A DNA stretch of 6,573 bases, from positions 1-6,573 of the forward strand of contig JALTLI010000061.1 in assembly GCA_027005635.1 (NCBI GenBank), read 5' to 3'. Positions 1-5,747 of this stretch are shown here, piece after piece. The notes beneath the pieces are model-generated. The model saw only the letters and a list, made by a program, of their open reading frames with translations, did no database searches and was not told the origin of the DNA. A program made the position numbers and the translations under genes. Origin of the DNA: Alphaproteobacteria bacterium (GTDB taxonomy: Bacteria; Pseudomonadota; Alphaproteobacteria; UBA2136; JALTLI01). Each line of letters begins with the position of its first letter. Within the stretch, counting starts at the first letter, position 1.

Positions 1-74
1 TTCATAGTTTTAGTAATCTGTTGAGTATTCTTAACAGATTGTATTCTACTGCGTAAATCTTTTAAGGAAGCCAT
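1..74 (-). CDS. atpG: ATP synthase F1 gamma subunit, N-terminal fragment
   Basis: The gamma subunit is the rotating central shaft of the F1 ATP synthase, linking the alpha/beta ring to the membrane c-ring. Only the first 24 codons and two bases of the next are inside the window; the gene continues past position 1. The peptide begins MASLKDLRSRIQSVKNTQQI and goes on TKTM, which matches the conserved gamma N-terminal helix (family pattern: basic MASLKDLR.RI.SV..T.KIT.AM). The ATG at 72-74 follows a good Shine-Dalgarno AGGAG (84-88 on the minus strand) with a 9-nt spacer. It lies 23 bp after the atpA stop codon and is probably in the same transcript. Identification rests on a short peptide, but family, order and strand all agree. 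Confidence 0.93.
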   Translation of the reverse strand, partial: MASLKDLRSRIQSVKNTQQITKTM

Positions 75-97
75 GTTATGTTTCTCCTATTTCTTCC

Positions 98-1669
98 TTA
101 CGCTGCTTTTGATTTTTTAGTTTTTTTACTAGGTTTACTAGGTGTTTCATCACCAAAGCAATCTAGTGCCGCTTGAATAGTAGTTTTAATTTCTTCTTCA
201 AGTTTTGCATCTAGTTTACCTTTTTCAGTAATTGCATCTAGTAAATCAGAGTGAGCAGTACGAACAAGATCAACTAAATGATCTTCAAACTTAGTAATAT
301 CAGTAACTTCAATATTATCAAGCATACCCTTAACACCTGCGTAAATAACTACAGCCTGTTCTGCTGCACTTAGTGGAGAGTATTGTTTTTGTTTTAATAG
401 TTCAACTAAACGCTCACCTCTAGCAAGTAAGTTTTGGGTAGAAACATCTAAATCTGAGGCAAACTGAGAAAATGCAGCCATTTCACGGAATTGCGCTAAA
501 TCTAGGCGCAAAGTACCAGCAACTTGTTTCATAGCTTTAATTTGAGCAGCCCCACCAACACGAGAAACAGATAAACCAACGTTAATCGCAGGACGGATAC
601 CAGCACAGAACAAATCACTTTCAAGGAAAATTTGACCATCAGTAATAGAAATCACGTTAGTTGGAATGTAAGCAGACACATCACCAGCTTGTGTTTCAAT
701 AATAGGTAAAGCAGTTAATGAACCACCGCCCATTTCATCAGAAAGTTTAGCTGCACGCTCTAGTAAGCGAGAGTGAATGTAAAAAACATCACCAGGGTAA
801 GCTTCTCTTCCTGGTGGGCGACGAAGTAAAAGTGACATTTGACGATAAGCTACAGCTTGCTTAGATAAATCATCATAAACGATTAAACCATGCATGCCAT
901 TATCACGGAAATATTCACCCATTGCACAACCAGTATATGGTGCTAAAAATTGCATCGGAGCAGGATCAGAAGCTGTAGCAGAAACAACAATTGTGTATTC
1001 CATTGCGCCAGATTCTTCTAATTTTTTAACAACTTGGGCAACAGTTGAACGCTTTTGACCAATTGCTACATATATACAAAATACAGGTTTATCTGTATTA
1101 TGAGTTAGCTTTTGGTTAATAATAGCATCAACAGCTACTGCGGTTTTACCAGTTTGACGGTCACCAATAATAAGTTCACGCTGACCACGACCAACTGGCA
1201 CTAAAGCATCAATAGCTTTTAAACCAGTCTGCATAGGTTCGTGTACAGATTTACGTGCTAAAATCCCTGGGGCAATAGTTTCAACCTTGCTAAATTTTTT
1301 AGCTTTTAATTCACCTTTACCATCAATTGGGTTACCTAAAGCATCTACAACTCTACCTAAAAGTTCCTTACCTACCGGTGTTTCAACAATTTTAGATGTT
1401 CTTTTAACAGTATCACCTTCTTTGATTTCACTATCTGAACCAAAAACAACACAACCAATATGATCTTCTTCTAGGTTAAGCGCCATACCCTTAGCACCAC
1501 TTGCAAATTCAACCATTTCACCAGCTTGAACATTATCTAGACCATGCACACGGGCTACACCATCACCAACTGATAGCACCTGACCAACTTCTGCGTGGGA
1601 AACACCTGTATCAAAACCAGCGATTTGTTCCTTGATAACTTTACTAATTTCTGCTGCACGAATATCCAT
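98..1669 (-). CDS. atpA: ATP synthase F1 alpha subunit
   Basis: This is the non-catalytic nucleotide-binding subunit of the F1 head, 523 residues, cytoplasmic and membrane-associated through the complex. The N-terminal beta-barrel spans about residues 25-92. The Walker A loop GDRQTGKT is at 169-176, the Walker B region LIVYDDLSK at 262-270, and the alpha/beta signature PAINVGLSVS at 360-369. Arg370 in SVSRVGG corresponds to the arginine that reaches the catalytic site on beta. The C-terminal helical domain follows. The start at 1669 has AAGGA (1681-1685) 11 nt upstream, directly after the atpH stop. The gene lies between atpH (16-bp gap) and atpG (23-bp gap) in operon order H-A-G. One oddity is a Lys/Ser/Pro-rich tail at about residues 507-523, which makes the protein longer than the usual 500-515 residues. 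Confidence 0.98.
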   Translation of the reverse strand: MDIRAAEISKVIKEQIAGFDTGVSHAEVGQVLSVGDGVARVHGLDNVQAGEMVEFASGAKGMALNLEEDHIGCVVFGSDSEIKEGDTVKRTSKIVETPVGKELLGRVVDALGNPIDGKGELKAKKFSKVETIAPGILARKSVHEPMQTGLKAIDALVPVGRGQRELIIGDRQTGKTAVAVDAIINQKLTHNTDKPVFCIYVAIGQKRSTVAQVVKKLEESGAMEYTIVVSATASDPAPMQFLAPYTGCAMGEYFRDNGMHGLIVYDDLSKQAVAYRQMSLLLRRPPGREAYPGDVFYIHSRLLERAAKLSDEMGGGSLTALPIIETQAGDVSAYIPTNVISITDGQIFLESDLFCAGIRPAINVGLSVSRVGGAAQIKAMKQVAGTLRLDLAQFREMAAFSQFASDLDVSTQNLLARGERLVELLKQKQYSPLSAAEQAVVIYAGVKGMLDNIEVTDITKFEDHLVDLVRTAHSDLLDAITEKGKLDAKLEEEIKTTIQAALDCFGDETPSKPSKKTKKSKAA

Positions 1670-1685
1670 ATTTTTTATATTCCTT

Positions 1686-2231
1686 TTAATTTCTTAGACT
1701 TGTTTTAATCTTGTTTAAACTTCCGCTTAAACTTGCATCAAATTCCTGTGAACCAATTAATACTTTAAAGCCACCAATCAATTCTTCATTTACTTTTTCT
1801 TCTAGCTCAATTTTTTTAGAGCCTTTAACTTGTTTTTTAACAAACTTTTCAATTTCAGCTTTTTGTGATGTAGCCAATGGAAAAGCTGTAGTTACTTTAG
1901 CTTTTACTACTTTTTCTTCTGCCAAGTAAAAATCTTTGAACCATGTTAAAGCTCCAAGTAATACTTCACCTCTACCATTTTTAACCATTAAGCCAACAAA
2001 CTTGCGCATAGTATCAGATGCTTTGGATTTCTTTAAAATATCAACAAAAACATCTGATTTTTTATGGCTAGAAAGCATTGAATTATTGATTAAAGCTACA
2101 AGTTCATTTGTTTCATCTTGTAGTATAGATATAAGAGTATCAGCCTCTTTTACTAAGGCTGTAGTTTGTTTTTCTTCTGTGGCAAGCTCAAATAAAGCTT
2201 TACCGTATCTTTTTTCTGGTCCAAATGCCAT
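1686..2231 (-). CDS. atpH: ATP synthase F1 delta subunit (OSCP)
   Basis: Delta (OSCP) caps the alpha/beta hexamer and joins it to the peripheral b-subunit stalk, holding the stator together. The 181-residue length is normal for the family. The N-terminal helical domain starts with RYGKALFELA (residues 9-18). The best-conserved part is the C-terminal segment around LIGGFKVLIGSQEFDASLSG (about 151-170), which follows the usual delta pattern of GG..v.ig...D.S..g.l. The ATG at 2229-2231 has only a weak Shine-Dalgarno-like GAGTG (2244-2248) 12 nt upstream. It is the first gene of the operon: upstream is non-coding DNA and divergent hemH, not atpF, as expected for a separate F1 operon. The protein is notably lysine-rich, probably reflecting AT-rich composition. 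Confidence 0.96.
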   Translation of the reverse strand: MAFGPEKRYGKALFELATEEKQTTALVKEADTLISILQDETNELVALINNSMLSSHKKSDVFVDILKKSKASDTMRKFVGLMVKNGRGEVLLGALTWFKDFYLAEEKVVKAKVTTAFPLATSQKAEIEKFVKKQVKGSKKIELEEKVNEELIGGFKVLIGSQEFDASLSGSLNKIKTSLRN

Positions 2232-2255
2232 AATTTATGAATTCACTCATTTTTA

Positions 2256-2275
2256 ATATTGTTTGCAAACAATAT
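2256..2275. promoter_or_regulatory. Perfect 20-bp palindrome upstream of atpH
   Basis: The 20 bases form an exact inverted repeat with no spacer, centred on TTTGCAAA; the flanking bases break the symmetry on both sides. It ends 24 nt before the atpH start codon. It overlaps the candidate minus-strand -10 box, so it sits where a dimeric repressor would block transcription. In RNA it could instead form a short hairpin in the 5' leader. It has no U-tract on either side, so a terminator is unlikely. The palindrome is seen directly; its role as an operator is inference. Confidence 0.55.
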
Positions 2276-2299
2276 AGCTAATTTAAATCCTGATGACCA
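2271..2299 (-). promoter_or_regulatory. Candidate promoter of the atpHAG operon
   Basis: Read on the minus strand, a -35-like TGGTCA (2294-2299, four of six consensus matches) is followed by a 17-bp spacer and a -10-like TATATT (2271-2276, five of six). Transcription would start inside or next to the 20-bp palindrome, leaving a leader of about 30 nt before atpH. A second, weaker candidate further upstream is TTGCAC (2351-2356) with GATAAT (2326-2331) and a 19-bp spacer. Promoter calls by eye in AT-rich DNA are uncertain. Confidence 0.4.
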
Positions 2300-2467
2300 T
2301 ATCTTTCATTAAATTAACTATGGTTATTATCTAACATGGCGTTTGTAATGGTGCAAGTAAAATATCCTCCTATAACGCATATTCTGTGCTAAACCTAATT
2401 ATTAAATAGATTCATACTATTTACTTTATTGTTTACAGTTTAAATATAGCAATGTAGTTTTACCTTT

Positions 2468-3466
2468 ATGAAAAACAAAAACAAGTTACAAAAACCTAAC
2501 AATAATAACCATAAAAAAACTGGTGTTTTATTGGTTAATTTAGGCACCCCTGAAAAAATAACTTACTTTGCCGTACGGAGATATTTAAAAATTTTTCTTT
2601 CTGACCCACGGGTTGTGGAGTTGCCTCCATTATTATGGAAAACATTGTTAAACGGCGTTTTACTCCAAATAATTCCACAAAAATCCATGAAAAATTATGC
2701 CAAAATTTGGGATTATAAAAAAAATGAAAGCCCGTTATTAACAATTACAAAGTCTCAAGCTGAAAAATTAACAACTTCGGAGCTTCCTGTAACATGGGCA
2801 ATGCGCTACGGACACAAATTTATAGCTGATGGCATAAAAGAACTTACAAATAAAAGTGTAGATAAAATAATTTTGTTACCTTTGTATCCACAATATTCTG
2901 CCACAACAACCGCTAGCGTTTACGATGCAACTTTTGATGCCTTAACAAAAATGCGCCACGTACCAACTTTACAGGTAGTAGAACCGTATTATGATAATAA
3001 GTACTACATACAAGCCCTAGCAAAAAGTATTAAGGTTGCGCTTAAAGATTTAAAATTTAAACCTGATGCAATTTTATGTTCCTACCACGGCATACCTGAA
3101 AGATATTTTAAAAACGGAGACCCTTACCCTAATCACTGTGAAAAAACCACCGAATTACTAGGCAAAGAATTAGGCTGGAGCAAAGAAAAAATAATAATGA
3201 GTTACCAAAGCAAATTCGGCAAAGATAAATGGCTAGAACCATCAACAGAATTTACTTTAAATAATTTAGCCAAACAAAATATTAAAAATTTAGCTGTCAT
3301 AACCCCAGGTTTTGCTAGTGATTGCATTGAAACACTAGAAGAAATAGCCATAACAGGAAAACAAACTTTTTTAAATGCAGGAGGAAAAAACTTTGCCTAT
3401 ATTCCTGCATTAAATGATAGTGATATTGGAATTGAAATGTTACAAAACATAATTACAGTTGCATAA
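2468..3466 (+). CDS. hemH: Ferrochelatase (protoheme ferro-lyase)
   Basis: Ferrochelatase inserts Fe2+ into protoporphyrin IX to make protoheme, the last step of the protoporphyrin-dependent heme pathway. The 332-residue protein has family-typical length. The N-terminal motif is GVLLVNLGTPE (19-29), followed by YLKIFLSDPRVVELP (39-53). LLPLYPQYSATTTAS lies at about 136-150. The catalytic histidine motif SYHGIPERY has His207. SYQSKFGKDKWLEP follows at 245-258, and SDCIETLEEI carries the conserved acidic residues at 284-293 (Glu288). I see no C-terminal 2Fe-2S cysteine cluster. The ATG at 2468 is the only reasonable start, adding about 18 polar Asn/Lys-rich residues before the conserved core, but it has no clear Shine-Dalgarno sequence. 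The gene is divergent from the atp operon and 116 bp upstream of nadD on the same strand. Confidence 0.97.
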   Translation: MKNKNKLQKPNNNNHKKTGVLLVNLGTPEKITYFAVRRYLKIFLSDPRVVELPPLLWKTLLNGVLLQIIPQKSMKNYAKIWDYKKNESPLLTITKSQAEKLTTSELPVTWAMRYGHKFIADGIKELTNKSVDKIILLPLYPQYSATTTASVYDATFDALTKMRHVPTLQVVEPYYDNKYYIQALAKSIKVALKDLKFKPDAILCSYHGIPERYFKNGDPYPNHCEKTTELLGKELGWSKEKIIMSYQSKFGKDKWLEPSTEFTLNNLAKQNIKNLAVITPGFASDCIETLEEIAITGKQTFLNAGGKNFAYIPALNDSDIGIEMLQNIITVA

Positions 3467-3493
3467 TTAACACCTCACTATTAATTTTACGCT

Positions 3494-3499
3494 TATAAT
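3494..3499 (+). promoter_or_regulatory. Candidate -10 box for nadD
   Basis: A perfect TATAAT lies 27 bp past the hemH stop and 84 bp before the proposed nadD start. The best -35-like hexamer is TTAACA at 3467-3472, giving a long 21-bp spacer; no good hexamer lies at 17 bp. It could give nadD-rsfS its own promoter apart from hemH, but a chance match is quite possible in this AT-rich spacer. Confidence 0.3.
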
Positions 3500-3549
3500 G
3501 CTTGTATTTAGCTAAAAATACCTGCAAAATATAAACACAAGTATTTAAA

Positions 3550-3564
3550 AACCAGCTACTGGTT
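3550..3564 (+). other. Small hairpin just upstream of nadD ribosome-binding site
   Basis: AACCAG, a three-base CTA loop and CTGGTT form a perfect 6-bp stem. It ends 6 nt before the GGAGAG Shine-Dalgarno of nadD. It has no following U-run, so it does not look like a terminator. Its closeness to the unusual nadD start makes a translational role conceivable, but this is inference. Confidence 0.35.
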
Positions 3565-3570
3565 AAGTAT

Positions 3571-3576
3571 GGAGAG
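3571..3576 (+). promoter_or_regulatory. Shine-Dalgarno sequence that fixes the nadD ATT start
   Basis: GGAGAG is the only good ribosome-binding sequence in the hemH-nadD spacer. Counting from GGAG (3571-3574), it has an 8-nt spacer to the ATT at 3583-3585, which is ideal. From that ATT the frame reads (M)RYIGLLGGSFNPPHLGH, the standard NadD N-terminus. This is the main support for a non-standard start codon. Confidence 0.65.
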
Positions 3577-3582
3577 ACTTAT

Positions 3583-4242
3583 ATTAGATACATCGGATTA
3601 TTAGGCGGATCATTTAACCCACCTCACCTTGGGCATTTGCACATGGCGCTGGAGGCTAAAAAACGCTTAGGATTAAAAGAAGTTTGGTTATTAATTAACC
3701 CGCAAAACCCCCATAAAAGCAAATCTGATATTGCTGATTTTAAGCATAGGGCAGGTTTATGTGAAATATTAGCTAAAAACCACCCGTGGTTAAAAGTTTG
3801 CTATTTTGAAGAAAATTCAAAATCTGCTTACACAGCCAAAACCTTGCAAAGTATAAAAAAACAATACAAAAATACCAATTTTATATGGCTAATGGGTGCA
3901 GATAACATGGAAAACTTTCATAAATGGAAAAATTGGCAAAATATTATGCAATCAACTTCTGTGGTTATTTTTTCTCGCGAAGGTGAGGATCACTCTGCCA
4001 ATTATGCCAAATTACTAAAAAGCCCAGCCTTTGTAAGTTATGCAGATAAACGTGTAAAAACAAAGGTTAAGCTAACGCCAATACCTCAGTGGAGGGTAAT
4101 GTTTACCCCAACCCATAAAGGTAGGGCAACAAATATTAGAAAAGATATTAAACTAAACAAAACATCTTTTCTTGATTTAACACCAGCCCAACTTGCTTCT
4201 TCACATTTAGTTGAAGGGTATGTTAAGCAGTGTAGCCACTAA
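3583..4242 (+). CDS. nadD: Nicotinate-nucleotide adenylyltransferase, apparent ATT start
   Basis: NadD transfers AMP from ATP to nicotinate mononucleotide, making deamido-NAD in cytoplasmic NAD synthesis. Starting at 3583 gives 219 residues, family-typical. The nucleotidyltransferase motif GGSFNPPHLGH is at 8-18, with the HxGH pair His15/His18. WLMGADNMENFHKWKNWQNI lies at about 102-121, matching the NadD signature GADN...FH.W..W..I. The usual SSTxIR motif near the C-terminus appears as RATNIR (181-186), a modest deviation. The frame is open back to a stop at 3532, but upstream of residue 19 it has no ATG, GTG or TTG. The TTG at 3637 would delete the ATP-binding motif and cannot be the real start. 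ATT at 3583 has GGAGAG correctly spaced before it. A substitution from ATG, a frameshift or a sequencing error remain alternatives. nadD is followed by rsfS, a widespread pairing. Confidence 0.93.
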   Translation: MRYIGLLGGSFNPPHLGHLHMALEAKKRLGLKEVWLLINPQNPHKSKSDIADFKHRAGLCEILAKNHPWLKVCYFEENSKSAYTAKTLQSIKKQYKNTNFIWLMGADNMENFHKWKNWQNIMQSTSVVIFSREGEDHSANYAKLLKSPAFVSYADKRVKTKVKLTPIPQWRVMFTPTHKGRATNIRKDIKLNKTSFLDLTPAQLASSHLVEGYVKQCSH

Positions 4243-4269
4243 AAACTGGCACAAAACATGCAGGTTTTT
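4241..4269 (+). terminator. Weak candidate terminator after nadD
   Basis: AAAAACTGGC and GCAGGTTTTT can form a 10-position stem with one G-U wobble and one G-A mismatch around a 9-base loop, ending in five T. It overlaps the last two bases of the nadD stop codon. The stem is mostly A-T, so it may act only partly, leaving rsfS in the transcript. It lies upstream of the palindromic element. Confidence 0.3.
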
Positions 4270-4304
4270 AGCTGAGTTTATATTAATATGTAATAACATA
4301 AGAA

Positions 4305-4463
4305 TATAGAAACCTCTGCAAAACCCAAAAGTTTACGTTTTGGGATGAAAATTTAATTTTGCGAGGTCGTGGAAACGTAAGCATATACTTAATATGTGCG
4401 TCCCGCGAAAGCCGAGTGAAAGTAAATTTTCACCCAAAGATGGTTTTTGCAGAGGTTTCTATA
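4305..4463. mobile_element. MITE-like palindromic element between nadD and rsfS
   Basis: The left end (4305-4327) and right end (4441-4463) are inverted copies matching at 22 of 23 positions; the only mismatch is C4324 against T4444. Each end has TATA outside GAAACCTCTGCAAAA-type termini, so TATA (or TA) may be a target-site duplication around a 151-bp core at 4309-4459. Inside, 4338-4355 pairs with 4423-4439 over 17 bp with a single bulged A4345. Further in, TTTTGCG (4357-4363) pairs with CGCGAAA (4404-4410). I see no credible coding frame. The whole reads as a small non-autonomous insertion element or dispersed palindromic repeat that would fold into a long hairpin in RNA. It ends exactly at the rsfS ribosome-binding site. 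Mobility is inferred from structure; other copies in the genome would prove it. Confidence 0.72.
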
Positions 4464-4467
4464 GGAG
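4463..4467 (+). promoter_or_regulatory. rsfS Shine-Dalgarno abutting the palindromic element
   Basis: AGGAG lies 7 nt before the GTG start at 4475, an ideal spacing. Its first A is also the last base of the right terminal TATA of the palindromic element. An in-frame TAA at 4469-4471 between this site and the GTG rules out any earlier rsfS start. Confidence 0.75.
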
Positions 4468-4474
4468 ATAACTA

Positions 4475-4873
4475 GTGAGGAGTACAAATATTAGTAAACA
4501 AGTAAAGAATACAGACGGAACGCTAAAAACAGCGGTTCAAATTGCTAGCCAAGCGCTAGATAACAAAAAAGGGTTAGATATCCTTGTTATACCTTTATCT
4601 AAAAATAATGGTATGGCAGATACACTTGTAATTGCTACAGGTACATCAAAAACTCATGTTAAAACCCTTGCTGATAATGTTGAGAAAAAACTATCCAAAC
4701 ATGGCTATACACCACACATTGAAGGTATGCCAGCAAATCAATGGGTACTTGTTGATGTTGGTGATATTATTGTTCATATTTTTATGCCAGATGCCAGAGA
4801 ACTTTATAACCTAGAAAAATTATGGGGTTATGATATGCAAGAAGACATAGCTGAAGAAGGATTAACAGGCTAA
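4475..4873 (+). CDS. rsfS: Ribosomal silencing factor RsfS
   Basis: RsfS (RsfA/Iojap family) binds ribosomal protein uL14 on the large subunit, blocks subunit joining and lowers translation in starvation or stationary phase. The protein has 132 residues, normal for the family, and is cytoplasmic. The family hallmark DTLVIATGTSKTHVKTLAD is at 49-67. The second block WVLVDVGDIIVHIF (90-103) continues with ARELYNLEKLWG (107-118), both strongly conserved. The GTG start is well supported: AGGAG is 7 nt upstream and a TAA in the same frame at 4469 excludes longer versions. It lies 232 bp after nadD, a gap mostly filled by the palindromic element. rlmH, which often follows rsfS, is absent; the next gene is convergent, with one base between the stops. 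Confidence 0.96.
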   Translation: MRSTNISKQVKNTDGTLKTAVQIASQALDNKKGLDILVIPLSKNNGMADTLVIATGTSKTHVKTLADNVEKKLSKHGYTPHIEGMPANQWVLVDVGDIIVHIFMPDARELYNLEKLWGYDMQEDIAEEGLTG

Positions 4874-4874
4874 C

Positions 4875-5681
4875 TTAAAACCCTACCAAAGGATTATATT
4901 TATCCTTAGGTTTTATAAAAGGCACTTTTTTGCCCGCTATTTTACGGTAATCTAATACAGCTTTAAAACTACCAACTTTCATTTTTACCTTTATTTTAAC
5001 TGGGGTAAAATTACCGTCATCTGTTACCCAAATATGCCATTTATCTGAAGTTCTTTTTTCTGAAACTCCTTTTAAAACAGGTTGAATATGCAAAGTTGAA
5101 ACTTCATGACCATTTATTTCAACATCTTCCTTTGAAAGAACCTTAACAACCATTAAATAAGGCTTATCTAAATCAAAAACAGGTAAGGAGAATTTATCAC
5201 CAACTTTTGCATCTCCTTTAATTGAGCGTAAAAAGTATAGTGCTGAAATCATATCTCTGGTATTTGCTTCAACAGAAAAACTTCGTGGTGCTTGCTTACC
5301 CCATACATTGGTATAAATAACTTCTCTATTGCCTCTATTATAAATAACATTTTTATCTGCTCTATAATCATTTTCTGCTAATTTTAAAGTGTAACTATTT
5401 GGCAAAAACCCTGTATGAATTGTATGCTTTCCTTGTATGGTAATTGTATCTTTTAATTTGAAAAATGATTTAATACCAGAAGTTGTCCATGCGTTACTTT
5501 GTATTGTGTAGTTTTGTTCTTTATTTGGCGTATAAATAAGCTCTGCCTCACCAGCCTTAATAAATGTTAAGTATATATTATAATGTAGGTTTTCACCTTT
5601 TTGTTGCCATACAGGAACATCTGCCACTGCTGGTAACACCCAAGCCATAAACATAACCACAACTAATAACATTTTATACAT
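4875..5681 (-). CDS. Exported DUF3108 family protein
   Basis: This is a 268-residue protein of the DUF3108 family, whose biochemical role is not established; members are exported envelope proteins. Residues 1-20 are a signal peptide: a short N-terminus with one Lys, a hydrophobic stretch about 5-18, and an AVA cleavage site before Asp21, so the mature protein should be periplasmic. Family features include LHYNIYLTFIKAGEAELIY (32-50), with the typical KAGEAEL turn. RDMISALYFLRS is at 142-153, and IWVTDDGNFTPVKIKVKM (217-234) is followed by GSF near the end. The rest is beta-rich with no transmembrane segment. There is no strong Shine-Dalgarno before the ATG at 5679-5681; Met4 is a possible alternative start that keeps the signal peptide. 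It converges on rsfS and diverges from the lipoprotein gene. Confidence 0.85.
   Translation of the reverse strand: MYKMLLVVVMFMAWVLPAVADVPVWQQKGENLHYNIYLTFIKAGEAELIYTPNKEQNYTIQSNAWTTSGIKSFFKLKDTITIQGKHTIHTGFLPNSYTLKLAENDYRADKNVIYNRGNREVIYTNVWGKQAPRSFSVEANTRDMISALYFLRSIKGDAKVGDKFSLPVFDLDKPYLMVVKVLSKEDVEINGHEVSTLHIQPVLKGVSEKRTSDKWHIWVTDDGNFTPVKIKVKMKVGSFKAVLDYRKIAGKKVPFIKPKDKYNPLVGF
4885..4914. terminator. Bidirectional terminator shared by rsfS and the DUF3108 gene
   Basis: ACCAAAGGAT and ATCCTTAGGT form a 10-position stem (one A-A mismatch) around a 7-base AT loop at 4885-4911. On the plus strand it runs into TTTT (4911-4914), suited to ending rsfS transcription 11 nt after its stop. On the minus strand it is followed by AGGG and TTTT, a weaker match. 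The hairpin lies inside the last codons of the convergent gene, so coding and termination signals overlap. Confidence 0.5.
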
Positions 5682-5747
5682 GATCTTATTTTGAACTAAT
5701 AAGCCACACTAGGCAAGGCATAAAACTAATATTCTTGGCAATATACC

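Larger units (their letters stand above)
2232..2467. other. Divergent intergenic region atpH / hemH
   Basis: This 236-bp spacer separates the minus-strand atp operon from plus-strand hemH. It holds the palindrome and candidate atp promoters near the atpH side. It also contains a perfect consensus AGGAGG on the minus strand (2366-2371), followed 9 nt later by a ten-codon frame starting TTG at 2356 and stopping at 2327. I see no convincing hemH promoter and no larger gene on either strand. Confidence 0.7.

Noticed and set aside
1711..2256. Two plus-strand open frames (1711-1929 and 1936-2256) opposite atpH
   Set aside because: They are antisense to the well-conserved atpH, have Ser/Phe/Leu-rich compositions typical of reverse reading, and show no recognisable domains.
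2535..2744. Minus-strand open frame inside hemH
   Set aside because: Antisense to conserved ferrochelatase motifs, with no ribosome site or family features.
3504..3521. GTATTT/AAATAC hairpin between hemH and nadD as a hemH terminator
   Set aside because: The stem is six A-T-dominated pairs with no following U-run, and it lies just after the TATAAT candidate. Chance is the likelier explanation.
3569..3604. Eleven-codon frame from ATG 3569 overlapping the nadD start
   Set aside because: It has no ribosome-binding site and lies in another frame from nadD. It only matters if a frameshift or indel links it to nadD, as noted under the ATT start.
3637..4242. Shorter nadD starting at TTG 3637
   Set aside because: It would remove GGSFNPPHLGH, which binds ATP and contains the catalytic histidines, and it lacks a Shine-Dalgarno sequence. 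The same frame upstream encodes the missing motif.
4305..4463. Known riboswitch or structured ncRNA before rsfS
   Set aside because: No riboswitch consensus is recognisable, and the near-perfect terminal inverted repeats with TATA edges fit a mobile palindromic element better.
4632..4814. Second plus-strand frame inside rsfS
   Set aside because: It lies in a shifted frame over the conserved RsfS core and has no family match that I recognise.
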